A DNA stretch of 64,000 bases from Candidatus Sulfotelmatobacter sp. (GTDB lineage: Bacteria; Acidobacteriota; Terriglobia; Terriglobales; Acidobacteriaceae), in NCBI GenBank assembly GCA_025462865.1, contig JAOAPI010000019.1, positions 62,001 through 126,000 of the forward strand, read 5' to 3'. Below, piece by piece: positions 9,228-18,712 of the stretch (position 1 is its first letter; every line of letters starts with the position of its first letter). The position numbers were made by a program, and so were the translations under genes. Below the pieces are notes generated by a model. It had not been told where the DNA came from. It did no database searches and worked only from the letters and a program-made list of their open reading frames with translations.

Positions 9228-12200
9228 AATGGCTGACCTATGCTGAAAAAGACGTTGAAGTGCCGCAGTCGCTGTGGAATAAACGGCTGCGTTGCGCTTA
9301 GGGTGTAGCCAGTAGGATATTCCGTTGGATTGAGATTGTATCCGAAGTCGAAACGTAAAGGTCCGATCGGTGTCTTGTATCGCAACCCAACGCCTACGGC
9401 GTGAGAAGTGTAATCGTATCCTGAATTGTTAAAGTGAGTGACGCAATCGTTGTATTGTGTCGCAGTAGTAACGGGGCTGAATTGAAGGCATTGGGAAGGG
9501 TTCGGCTGATGCCATCGCAGAACGCCCTTGAGCATATCGTGACCGGCAGTGAAGACATTTCCCATATCGTGAAAGATGGCAAAGCCGAAGCCCTCTCCAA
9601 GAAAGGGTAGGCTGACCGAGGGGAAGCGCAGTTCTTCACTATTGACGAACAAGGCCGAGCCCCCAACTGGAAAACCAGAATCAGGATCGCGAGGTCCCGC
9701 CTGATTTAACCCGAATCCGCGATGGGAGTTGCCGCCGCCGGCAAAGAAAAGCTCCGGAAGGGGGATAACGGTAATGTCCTGGCCACAGGATGTAGTGAGG
9801 TTGGTAACCTGGCAGGCTCCGGGGGGCAGGACTCGAGTACCGCGATAAACCTGTTCCAGACCGAGTGAAGTGGAACGGGCGAAAACAAACTTGTGATTAG
9901 CACGCCCGAACGCATAATAGGTTGAATCCTGGGCGAGAGCGCGACCGAAATCCGCCTGTGAGCCGACGTAGCTTGAGGCGGCGAAACCGTCGAACGTAAA
10001 GTACTGACCCTTGGTACTTTCCAGCGGATTGTCGCGTTGATCGCGGATAAAGGTAATGCCGGGACCGCCAACTACAGCCGGCAAGGAAAACAAGCTGAAT
10101 TGAGCGGGGGAAAAATCGGCGGCAAAGTTGCTGGCTTTGACCCGGCGGTAATCGAAGCGATAGGTAACGGAAGTGGAACTGTTAGGTCGTTCCTGGCCGA
10201 TTTGCTGCCGCAGGTCGATCTTGCCTTCCAGCCGCTGCGAGGTGAAGGTAGCCACGTCGAGACTGTTATCGTAAAAAATAGTGTAGAAAAGTTTGAGGTG
10301 GCCATTATTGAAGAGCTTGGGAATTTCGTAACTGACGAGACCGCGCTGCTGCAGCCGCCCAACGTGAGACTGGAAGATCAACGTCTGATTCCTGCCACCC
10401 ATATTCAGACGAGTTACATCGAATTCAACCCTTGGACTTACACCGGTTGATCCGGCGGGAGAATTCGTCCCGGAGGGCAAACCGGTTTCAAATTCCAAAC
10501 CGACGCCGTAGGTGAAGGTGTAGCGCCTGGCTTCCTGTGCCTGGATAAGGACCGTTTTCTGCGGGTCGGCCCCTTCGGGATTCTGGACTGCGGTGTCGAC
10601 CTGGCTGAATATTCCGAGGTCGTAGAGCTTGCTCTGCGTATCGAGCAAGTCCTGCTGGCTGAGAGGTTCGCCCTCGGCCACTTGAATCTCACGCTGAACC
10701 ACGTAGTCACGAGTGTGATCGAGGCCACCGACCCGCACCTGACTCACAAAGAATTGCTCGCCTTCCTGGATTGTGTACGTCACGTCTTCGCGATTTGACT
10801 GACGAGGCGATGGTTTGGTTGTGATGTCCAGAGTCGCATTGGAAAAACCATGGTTGAAGTAATAGCTGAGAACGGACTCGCGATCGCTGGCAAGATTCTG
10901 TTCAGAATAGGGTTGGCCGGTGGTGGTGCGAAGTTCGGGAAACTCCTTGGCGTTGATCTTCTGGTTGCCCACAATCTGGAAAGTTCCAACCAGGGTCTGC
11001 GGGCCTTCTTCAATCTGAATATGAACCGCGAGATGATTCACAGCGCCGTTATAGTTGTCATCGACCTTCGTCTGGATCCTTACCTGGCGAAATCCGTTCG
11101 AGACGTACAAGGCCTGCAGAGCGGCGACGTCGCTCTTGAGTAAAGCGCCGCTGTAGCGTCCTCGGGAAGAGAAATGGCCGGCAGGTTGAATGTGGAGTCG
11201 CGGGCGCAACATCTGCCGGGAGAAGTATTTATTCCCGGTTATGTCGATGAGTTCGAACCGGTGAACCGCCCCGGGGTCGATCCGGTAAATTACGCGCAGG
11301 GTGTCGGGAGCGGTCTCTTTGTGAAACTCGACAGCGGCGTCGAAATGGCCGCGGCTCTGGAGATAGTCGAGGAGATTGCGCTGGCCTTCGTTCAAAAGGT
11401 CGTCATCGAGGGCGTTTTCCTCATAGACCGGAATTTCCCGCTTCAGCGCAGCACGGCTGATGTGAAAACCTTGAGCGAAGATTACTACTACTGGTCCGGG
11501 CTCAATCAGGTAGGTATAGCTGATGGCATTGGATGAGGGATTGTATTTCTGTTCGGCGATGGAAACCTGAGCAAGGACACGATGCTGCTTCTGAAACTTC
11601 TTGCGCAAGCGCTGAAGGGAATTTGTAACGCGCGTGGCGGTAACACGATCTCCGGGATGCATTTTGGCAATGTCCTGAAGCTGCTGCTGGGAGAAGGTTG
11701 AGTGACCAGTGGCGTTGACTTCGCCCACATGGGCGGGCTCCCCTGGAGTGATGTGAAAGAGAATGTCGACTTGCTGGGTGGCGGCGTTGGAAGTGCTTTC
11801 GGCGGTGACGCGCGCGCGGTAATAGCCATTTTCCTGCATGAGTTGGCGAACATTCTGCACGGCGCGGTCGAGTTTGTCGCGAGTATGAGGCTCTCCCAGT
11901 TGCAATTTGGAAGCGTTAACGATCTGATTGTAGTTGGGATGACTGGGGGCGCCTTCAATGTCGACGGCGCCGACAAAGAAGTTCAGCGAAGTAGCGAATA
12001 CCAGCACCACACCCGAACCTGACTCTCTGACTTCGGCCTGGATATCAGAAAAGCGCCCGGTCGCGAAGAGCACGCGAATGCTTTCCCGGACCTTTTCGCG
12101 ACTGAGCGGCTCGCCTGCTTTCTGTGCAAGCATTTGCAGCAGGTGTTCTGGGTGAGCCACGCCCGGCAGTTCAATGGATTCCACGATTCGTCCTGCGTAA

Positions 12201-12346
12201 GCCGCCATCGAGGTCAGGGCTGAGGATGGTTGGGCAGCCTGCTCCTGCGGCCGGTGCGGAAAGGCATCGGCCGCCGATCCGGTACGGGCAGCCGGTCCCA
12301 GCGAGCCAATAATCAATATGACGAGTGACGCGTACCGTCTCAGCAA
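9224..12346 (-). CDS. BamA/TamA (Omp85) family outer membrane protein with POTRA repeats
   Basis: 1040 aa; repeated POTRA-like segments (VGEVNATGHSTFSQQQLQDIAKMHPGD..., FELIDITGNKYFSRQMLRPRL..., GTFQIVGNQKINAKEF...) and a C-terminal barrel (GPLRFDFGYNLNP...FNVFFSIGQPF). Confidence 0.92.
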   Translation of the reverse strand: MLRRYASLVILIIGSLGPAARTGSAADAFPHRPQEQAAQPSSALTSMAAYAGRIVESIELPGVAHPEHLLQMLAQKAGEPLSREKVRESIRVLFATGRFSDIQAEVRESGSGVVLVFATSLNFFVGAVDIEGAPSHPNYNQIVNASKLQLGEPHTRDKLDRAVQNVRQLMQENGYYRARVTAESTSNAATQQVDILFHITPGEPAHVGEVNATGHSTFSQQQLQDIAKMHPGDRVTATRVTNSLQRLRKKFQKQHRVLAQVSIAEQKYNPSSNAISYTYLIEPGPVVVIFAQGFHISRAALKREIPVYEENALDDDLLNEGQRNLLDYLQSRGHFDAAVEFHKETAPDTLRVIYRIDPGAVHRFELIDITGNKYFSRQMLRPRLHIQPAGHFSSRGRYSGALLKSDVAALQALYVSNGFRQVRIQTKVDDNYNGAVNHLAVHIQIEEGPQTLVGTFQIVGNQKINAKEFPELRTTTGQPYSEQNLASDRESVLSYYFNHGFSNATLDITTKPSPRQSNREDVTYTIQEGEQFFVSQVRVGGLDHTRDYVVQREIQVAEGEPLSQQDLLDTQSKLYDLGIFSQVDTAVQNPEGADPQKTVLIQAQEARRYTFTYGVGLEFETGLPSGTNSPAGSTGVSPRVEFDVTRLNMGGRNQTLIFQSHVGRLQQRGLVSYEIPKLFNNGHLKLFYTIFYDNSLDVATFTSQRLEGKIDLRQQIGQERPNSSTSVTYRFDYRRVKASNFAADFSPAQFSLFSLPAVVGGPGITFIRDQRDNPLESTKGQYFTFDGFAASSYVGSQADFGRALAQDSTYYAFGRANHKFVFARSTSLGLEQVYRGTRVLPPGACQVTNLTTSCGQDITVIPLPELFFAGGGNSHRGFGLNQAGPRDPDSGFPVGGSALFVNSEELRFPSVSLPFLGEGFGFAIFHDMGNVFTAGHDMLKGVLRWHQPNPSQCLQFSPVTTATQYNDCVTHFNNSGYDYTSHAVGVGLRYKTPIGPLRFDFGYNLNPTEYPTGYTLSATQPFIPQRLRHFNVFFSIGQPF

Positions 12347-12460
12347 ATAGTATCCTTGCTCCGTCGCCTGCCTTCGATGCAGCTCGGAACGCCCGTGTTG
12401 CGTGTATCCCGGCAGCTAAAGCATCCCAAACTATAATAAAGGTTTTGCGGGTGAAAGCTG

Positions 12461-13510
12461 GTGACCTCCTTGAGGCAGGGTGTGAAGGCAAATTTTGAGG
12501 AACGGTACTCGCGCCAGATTCTGTTTCGCGGGATCGGCTCGGACGGGCAGCGCAAGTTGGCGGCGGGACGTGTAGCGATTGTGGGCTGCGGAGCAACGGG
12601 ATCGGCGCTGGCGTCATTGCTGGCACGTGCTGGTGTTGGGACATTGCGCATTATTGACCGCGATTATGTCGAGGCCAGCAACCTGCAGCGCCAATCGTTA
12701 TTTGAAGAAAAAGATGCGGCGGAGTCTCTGCCGAAGGCCATCGCCGCGGCGCGAAAAATCGCAGACTTTAATTCGGAGATTTCGGCCGAGGCGCGGGTCG
12801 AGGACGCCGTGCCAGAAAATATTAATGAATTGCTCGATGGGATGGACGTAATTCTCGATGGAACCGACAACTTTGAAAGTCGCTACTTACTGAACGATTA
12901 CGCAGTAAAGAATTCCGTCCCGTGGATTTATGCGGCGGCCGTGGGCAGCTACGGTGTGACGTTGAACGTCCTGCCCAATCAAACCGCATGCCTGGCATGT
13001 ATTTTCCCGGATGCGCCGGGAGGGATGGTTGAAACCTGCGACACGTCGGGGATATTAAATTCAGCGGTGAACCTGGTGGCGTCAATCGCAGCGACGGAAG
13101 CCATGAAGTTGTTGATTGGGGACGAGGCGATCGGACTTCTGCGGAAGACCCTGTGGTCGTTTGACGTCTGGAAGAATGAGCACTCGGAGATTGCGGCGGC
13201 GACTCCACGGCCAGGTTGCCGGGCCTGTGGCGATCGGAATTTCGTGCACCTGATGGGCGAAGGCAGACCTCATATCACGCTGTGCGGACGAAACTCCGTA
13301 CAAATTCACGAGCGCGCCCGTCCGATTGATTTTTCTGAGATGCAACGCCGACTGGAATCTCACGGCGTGGTGCGGCACAACGAATTTGTGCTGAAGTTCT
13401 GGCGAGAGCCGTACGAGATGACTTTGTTTCCCGATGGCCGCGCCATCATCAAAGGCACGACTGACTCCGGAGTCGCGCGCAGTCTGTATGCGAGGTTTGT
13501 CGGGAGCTAA
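12461..13510 (+). CDS. ThiF/MoeB/HesA-family adenylyltransferase (E1-like)
   Basis: ERYSRQILFRGIGSDGQRKLAAGRVAIVGCGATGSALASLLARAGVG and DGTDNFESRYLLND; CxxC pairs (CLACIF, CRACGD). Confidence 0.92.
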   Translation: MTSLRQGVKANFEERYSRQILFRGIGSDGQRKLAAGRVAIVGCGATGSALASLLARAGVGTLRIIDRDYVEASNLQRQSLFEEKDAAESLPKAIAAARKIADFNSEISAEARVEDAVPENINELLDGMDVILDGTDNFESRYLLNDYAVKNSVPWIYAAAVGSYGVTLNVLPNQTACLACIFPDAPGGMVETCDTSGILNSAVNLVASIAATEAMKLLIGDEAIGLLRKTLWSFDVWKNEHSEIAAATPRPGCRACGDRNFVHLMGEGRPHITLCGRNSVQIHERARPIDFSEMQRRLESHGVVRHNEFVLKFWREPYEMTLFPDGRAIIKGTTDSGVARSLYARFVGS

Positions 13511-13615
13511 ATGTCAGTCCTGCTTCAGCAGGTTTGGTAAACCTGAAAAATTCATCGAATTTTCAAGCTGATCGCCCTTTTTATTTTTCAAAACCGGGAA
13601 AGTAGAGGAAGGATT

Positions 13616-13689
13616 TGGCTGCCCCCCAGGGATTCGAACCCCGATACCCTGCTCCAGAGGCAGATGTCCTACCGTTGAACGAGGGGGCA
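13616..13689 (-). tRNA. tRNA-Gln (anticodon CTG), 3' CCA encoded
   Basis: Minus-strand TGCCCCCTCGTTCAACGGTAGGACATCTGCCTCTGGAGCAGGGTATCGGGGTTCGAATCCCTGGGGGGCAGCCA: acceptor TGCCCCC/GGGGGCA, anticodon loop CTCTGGA, TTCGAAT T-loop. Confidence 0.95.
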
Positions 13690-13828
13690 CTGCGCTTATT
13701 ATCCAACGAGTGGCAGCAGTGGTCAAATCATAGTGATCGACAACCTTATCGTATCGGCTAATCTCCCGCCCTTGAGTCTGATTCGCGCTAAACTTTGTTG
13801 AATCGCGGTTTTGCTGTAAGGAGTGTCT

Positions 13829-14434
13829 ATGGTCACCGGCTTTGACAATGCTGCGGCAGAGTATGCCGAAATTGCGCGACGCGCTCTCGAAGCTGGCCGG
13901 TGCGCGCTGGTCGTGGTGGACATTCAAGAAAAGCTTTTGCCACCAATCTTTCAGAAGGAACAACTGGTCCGCAACGCGAAGTTGCTGATCCGGGCCGCAG
14001 GTGTGCTGAAGATTCCTACCATCATGAGCACGCAATATGCGAAGGGACTAGGCAAGACGGTGCCGGAGATCGCTTCCCTGCTGCCGGAAAGCGAGGCCAT
14101 CGATAAGGATCAGTTCTCCTGCTTTGGCAGCGACGCTTTCTGCAGCCGGATCAAAGGGCTGCACGGCAGCAACCGCAATACGCTGTTGCTGTGCGGCATG
14201 GAAAGCCACATCTGCGTGGCGCAAACTGCGCTAGCGGCGCTGCGCGAAGGCTATCTGGTGCACATCGCGTCGGATGCGGTTGGCTCGCGGACGGAGTGGA
14301 ATTGGAAGATCGGGCTGGAAAGAATGCGCGCCGCGGGTGCGGTGATTTCTTCTACGGAAATGATGATCTACGAATTGATGCGATCCTCGTCGTCGGCGGC
14401 GTTCAAGGAGATGCTGCCGCATTTGAAGGGGTAG
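13829..14434 (+). CDS. Isochorismatase-family cysteine hydrolase
   Basis: ALVVVDIQEKLLP, NTLLLCGMESHICVAQTALAALREGYLVHIASDAVGSR. Confidence 0.9.
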   Translation: MVTGFDNAAAEYAEIARRALEAGRCALVVVDIQEKLLPPIFQKEQLVRNAKLLIRAAGVLKIPTIMSTQYAKGLGKTVPEIASLLPESEAIDKDQFSCFGSDAFCSRIKGLHGSNRNTLLLCGMESHICVAQTALAALREGYLVHIASDAVGSRTEWNWKIGLERMRAAGAVISSTEMMIYELMRSSSSAAFKEMLPHLKG

Positions 14435-14478
14435 TGCAGCGCCAGGAGAGTGTCCTCCCGAACGGAGCGCGAAACGGA

Positions 14479-15456
14479 CTAGGGTTCCCCGGCTTCTTTC
14501 TTTTTCACACGCACGACCGTGATCTTGGCGAAGCCTTCTTCGAAGGCTGGGGGCTTTAGTTTTGCGGCCATGCGTCGCATCACGTCTTCCGGGACCACCC
14601 GGTCGCGGCGTTCGTGGCGTTCGATGCAGACATCGAGGGGAACGTCGAAGAAGACGGCGTGCACTTCGTATTGGTAATCCTTGGCGAGCTTGATCCAGTG
14701 CTGGCGTTCCTGCGGCGTCAGATTGGTGGCGTCTACATAATTCGTGGGACGCTTGGCGATGAGCCGCGCTTTGAGCATGGAGCGCAAATTGGAAAACACC
14801 AAGTCCTGAAAGCGCTGCTCGCGCACATCGTCAAAAAGCAGCGAGCGCACCAGGTCGCTGGAGAGTGGGACCACGCTGTGACGCTTGAACCATGAACTCT
14901 TGCCGGAGCCGGGGAGTCCGATCGCCAATACCACGACACCCTTCGGCGACGACGGAGCCGCGGCGGAGGCGGCGGGAACCCTCGGCGTCGCCGCGATGCG
15001 TGACGGCAGTGGCCTTTGCGCTTCGGCTGCTCCCGCGTCTGAAAATTCTTCCTCGCCCCCATCTACCGGCGCGCCGGGGATGGATCCTTTCACCGCAGCC
15101 GGAGCGAATGCCTGAGCTACCGCCTGCTCGCGTCCGCGGCCGCCTCGGCCTCGCCCGCCACGGCGGCGACGGCTACGCTGGCCGGTACCTCTCGATGCTG
15201 GCTGCGAGGTCGCGGGTTGCGCTTCGGATGATTCCTTTTCGGACTGGGCATGCGCACTTTGAAATTCCGGGGCGTCGGACACGGGCCGAAGCGGTTCCGA
15301 GACTTCCGATTCCATATGCCCGGCACCAGAGGCGGGGTCAGATTCCTGCTCGGCGTCAAAATATGCGGGCTGCAGAGGGGGAGGAGCGGGTTGGTCAGAG
15401 GCCTCTTCGGGCTTTTTTTTGCGGCGCTGCAAGCGATCGCGCATCCATTTACGCAT
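14479..15456 (-). CDS. P-loop (AAA_33/polynucleotide-kinase-like) ATP-binding protein with low-complexity Arg/Gly-rich N-terminal region
   Basis: Walker A GLPGSGKSSWFKRH, YVDATNLTPQERQHWIKLA, HERRDRVVPEDVMRRM; N-terminal RRRRGGRGRGGRGRE. Confidence 0.82.
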   Translation of the reverse strand: MRKWMRDRLQRRKKKPEEASDQPAPPPLQPAYFDAEQESDPASGAGHMESEVSEPLRPVSDAPEFQSAHAQSEKESSEAQPATSQPASRGTGQRSRRRRGGRGRGGRGREQAVAQAFAPAAVKGSIPGAPVDGGEEEFSDAGAAEAQRPLPSRIAATPRVPAASAAAPSSPKGVVVLAIGLPGSGKSSWFKRHSVVPLSSDLVRSLLFDDVREQRFQDLVFSNLRSMLKARLIAKRPTNYVDATNLTPQERQHWIKLAKDYQYEVHAVFFDVPLDVCIERHERRDRVVPEDVMRRMAAKLKPPAFEEGFAKITVVRVKKKEAGEP

Positions 15457-15585
15457 GCAAGGCTTTTAACACAGAAGAGAGGGCGGGATCAAACGGTCAG
15501 GAGTATGCAGTTTGTCATCCTCGGAAAGCAATAGCGGTAGCTGTTTGCTCGCATCGGGTGTGCCGGTAGTGGACGCTGAAACCAG

Positions 15586-15611
15586 GGTCCCTCGCTGCGC
15601 TCGGGATGACA
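15586..15611. repeat. Short intergenic palindromic repeat (GGTCCCTCGCTGCGCTCGGGATGAC)
   Basis: TCCC...GGGA hairpin in non-coding DNA; resembles short repeats common in many bacterial genomes. Confidence 0.5.
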
Positions 15612-15669
15612 TCGGTATGCTCGGAACGACTTCGCTATCCTTAGAATCACAGAAATTCAAGAGGTGAAC

Positions 15670-16032
15670 ATGGCAAGAGAAATACCAGCAGCAATTCGTG
15701 GGCAGAAATATATTTCTTTAACGACGTTCCGCAAGGACGGGACTAAGGTTCCGACGCCGGTTTGGTTCGGAGAAGATGGCGACAAGCTTTACGTGATGAC
15801 ACGCAGCGATTTGGGGAAGACGAAGCGCATCCGCAACAATCCGCAGGTTACAGTGGCTCCCAGCACAATTCGAGGTAAGGTGACCGGTCCGGAAGTTGCT
15901 GCATCGGCGCGCATTCTTCCTCCGGGAGAATATGCTCACGCTCGGCAGACGATTACCCGGAAATATTGGTTGGCCTGGTTGTCGCAACCATGGAGCAAAG
16001 CGGACGCTTTTCTGGAATTGAGTTTCGCATAA
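15670..16032 (+). CDS. PPOX-class F420-dependent/FMN-binding oxidoreductase-like protein
   Basis: YISLTTFRKDGTKVPTPVWFGEDGDKLYVMTRSDLGKTKRIRNNPQVTVAPS. Confidence 0.88.
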   Translation: MAREIPAAIRGQKYISLTTFRKDGTKVPTPVWFGEDGDKLYVMTRSDLGKTKRIRNNPQVTVAPSTIRGKVTGPEVAASARILPPGEYAHARQTITRKYWLAWLSQPWSKADAFLELSFA

Positions 16033-16342
16033 CAGTGCTCGCTGGGTTGGTGCCTTGAATATGGCCATGAAGATAGCAAACGCAGGGTAGCGGTGTGGTT
16101 CGATCCAGTGGCTGTGTGCGTGCGCGAGATCCCTTGTCCCGCTGCTGAAACCGCGGGACTTGGGGATGAGGCCTTTGAAATAGAGGCCGGACTTACCAAT
16201 ACGAATGCCGGACCTCATTTACGTCTATTGCCCATCCTGCTAACATCATTTGTTATTTGTTCGTCTGGCAACGAAGTAGTTTTCTGAACGAAGCATTTTT
16301 CTGATGTCGTATTAAAACGCATTCATAAGAACGGAGAGAATA

Positions 16343-17353
16343 ATGGCAATCAAAGTTGGCATCAACGGATTCGGGCGCATCGGCCGCAATGTTTTTCGAG
16401 CGTCACTCAACGATCCCGATCTGGAATTCGTGGCGGTAAACGATCTCACCGATCCGAAGACGTTGGCGCACCTGCTGAAATACGATTCGATCCTTGGCAA
16501 CCTGCCGAACAAGATCAGCGCCAGCGCCGACAGCATTCAGATCGATAACAAAACCATCAAAGTATTTAAAGAAAGAGATCCGGGAGCACTGCCCTGGGAG
16601 TCGGTAGGCGCTCAGGTGGTGATCGAGTCTACGGGGCACTTCACGGATGCCAACGACGCCAAGAAGCACTTGCGCGGGTCGGTGAAGAAAGTAATTATTT
16701 CAGCGCCGGCGAAAAATGAAGACATCACGCTGGTGCTGGGTGTGAATCAGGAAAAGTACGACGGCAGCAAGCATCATATTATTTCGAACGCATCCTGCAC
16801 GACGAACTGCCTGGCCCCGATCGCCAAGGTGATCAACGACACGTTCAAAATCGTCAGCGGGACCATGACCACGATTCACTCGTATACCAACGATCAAGTG
16901 ATCCTCGACTTCCCGCACAAAGATCTGCGGCGAGCGCGGGCTGCGGCGATCAATATGATTCCTACGTCCACCGGGGCGGCGAAGGCTCTTAAGCTGGTGA
17001 TTCCTGATTTGGCGGGAAAGCTCGACGGTTTCGCGATGCGCGTGCCGACGCCAAATGTGTCGGTAGTCGACCTGGTGGCATGGGTGGAGAAAAAGACTAC
17101 AAAAGAAGAAGTAAACTCTGCGCTGAAAAAGGCATCTGAAAGCGGACCATTAAAAGGTTATCTGGGCTACGAAGAGAATGAACTGGTGTCGTCGGATTTC
17201 AAGGGCGACTCGCGCTCTTCCATCGTCGATGCGCCGATGACTCTAGTGGTGGCGGGCAATTGTGTGAAGGTGATTTCCTGGTATGACAATGAATGGGGAT
17301 ACTCGTGCCGCGTGCGCGACCTGATTCATTACATCGGCGACAAGGGCTTGTAA
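16343..17353 (+). CDS. gap: Glyceraldehyde-3-phosphate dehydrogenase, type I
   Basis: VGINGFGRIGRNVFRA, SNASCTTNCLAPIAKV, SWYDNEWGYSCRVRDL. Confidence 0.98.
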   Translation: MAIKVGINGFGRIGRNVFRASLNDPDLEFVAVNDLTDPKTLAHLLKYDSILGNLPNKISASADSIQIDNKTIKVFKERDPGALPWESVGAQVVIESTGHFTDANDAKKHLRGSVKKVIISAPAKNEDITLVLGVNQEKYDGSKHHIISNASCTTNCLAPIAKVINDTFKIVSGTMTTIHSYTNDQVILDFPHKDLRRARAAAINMIPTSTGAAKALKLVIPDLAGKLDGFAMRVPTPNVSVVDLVAWVEKKTTKEEVNSALKKASESGPLKGYLGYEENELVSSDFKGDSRSSIVDAPMTLVVAGNCVKVISWYDNEWGYSCRVRDLIHYIGDKGL

Positions 17354-17386
17354 TTTCGATAGGGCCAGCATTTGGCCGTGCGAGTC

Positions 17387-17455
17387 AGTGCGGGCCAGGA
17401 CGCCCGCACTGCTTGCCCTGAGCTTGCCGAAGGGACAGCCGCCGGGGACGGCGGC
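17387..17455. repeat. Composite of three short palindromes between gap and pgk
   Basis: AGTGCGGGC-CAGGAC-GCCCGCACT; CCCTGAGCTTGCCGAAGGG; GCCGCCGGGGACGGCGGC. Confidence 0.65.
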
Positions 17456-17500
17456 GCTACTTTCTAATTTTCTACCGCTCCTAATAAGGACGACCAGCCA

Positions 17501-18712
17501 ATGGCCAAGCTGTCTATCCGTGATCTCCCACTGAACGGCAACCGTATCCTGATGCGCGTTGACTTCAACGTTCCGCTCGAGGACGGGCGCGTCATGGACG
17601 ATACCCGCATCCGCGAAACTCTGCCCTCGATTGAATATGCCCTGCGGCACGGGGCAAGACTGATTCTGGCATCGCACCTGGGGAGGCCCAAGGGCAAACC
17701 GAATCCGAAAATGAGTCTGAAGCCGGTGGCCGAGCGGCTGCGCATGGTGCTCGACAAAGAACTGGCCCGCGGCGAAAATGTCGGCTTTTGCCCGGAGTGT
17801 GTAGGGCCCGAAGCTGAAGAGGTCGCCACGCAATTGGAAAAAGGCCAGACACTGCTGCTGGAAAATCTGCGGTTTCATCCCGAGGAAGAAGCGAACGACG
17901 AAAAATTCGCTCGTCAGTTGGGGAATCTGGCGGAGTTTTATGTCAACGATGCTTTCGGCACAGCCCATCGGGCGCATGCCTCCACCGTGGGCATAACGAA
18001 ATTCGTTTCAAAATCGGCGGCGGGCTTGCTCATGGAGAAAGAGTTGCAATATCTGGGCAAGGCGCTGGAGAATCCGGAGCCGCCATTTGTTGCGATTCTT
18101 GGAGGCGCCAAAGTCAGCGACAAGATTGGCGTGATTCGAAATCTGATGGGCAAGGTCGACTCGCTGATCATTGGCGGCGGAATGGCTTACACGTTCCTGA
18201 AGGCCCAAGGAAAAGAAATCGGCAAGTCGCTGCTTGAGGCCGACAAAGTGAGCCTGGCGCGGCAACTGCTGGACGAAGCGAAGCAACGAAATGTGAGGTT
18301 TCTGCTCCCCATCGATCACGTGGTGGCATCCAAGCCCGAAACCAATGCCGTGGTGCAGCAGATCGGCGAGGGCCAGCCGATTCCTGCCGACCGCATGGCG
18401 CTGGACATCGGTCCGAAAACGATTGAATTGTTTTCGGAAGAAATTTCGCGGGCGCGCACCATTGTGTGGAACGGACCGATGGGAGTATTCGAGGTTCCGG
18501 GATTTTCGCGGGGCACGTTCAAGATTGCGCAAGCGATCGCGGAAAATGTTGGCGCCATCTCGATAGTTGGCGGGGGAGATACGGTCTCCGCGGTGCACGC
18601 CGCGGAAGTTGCCGACAAGATGACGCACATCTCGACCGGCGGCGGCGCATCGCTGGAGTTTCTGGAAGGCAAGAAACTGCCCGGGGTGCAAGCGCTGACG
18701 GATAAGAAGTGA
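17501..18712 (+). CDS. pgk: Phosphoglycerate kinase
   Basis: [61 protein letters not shown]. Confidence 0.98.
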   Translation: MAKLSIRDLPLNGNRILMRVDFNVPLEDGRVMDDTRIRETLPSIEYALRHGARLILASHLGRPKGKPNPKMSLKPVAERLRMVLDKELARGENVGFCPECVGPEAEEVATQLEKGQTLLLENLRFHPEEEANDEKFARQLGNLAEFYVNDAFGTAHRAHASTVGITKFVSKSAAGLLMEKELQYLGKALENPEPPFVAILGGAKVSDKIGVIRNLMGKVDSLIIGGGMAYTFLKAQGKEIGKSLLEADKVSLARQLLDEAKQRNVRFLLPIDHVVASKPETNAVVQQIGEGQPIPADRMALDIGPKTIELFSEEISRARTIVWNGPMGVFEVPGFSRGTFKIAQAIAENVGAISIVGGGDTVSAVHAAEVADKMTHISTGGGASLEFLEGKKLPGVQALTDKK

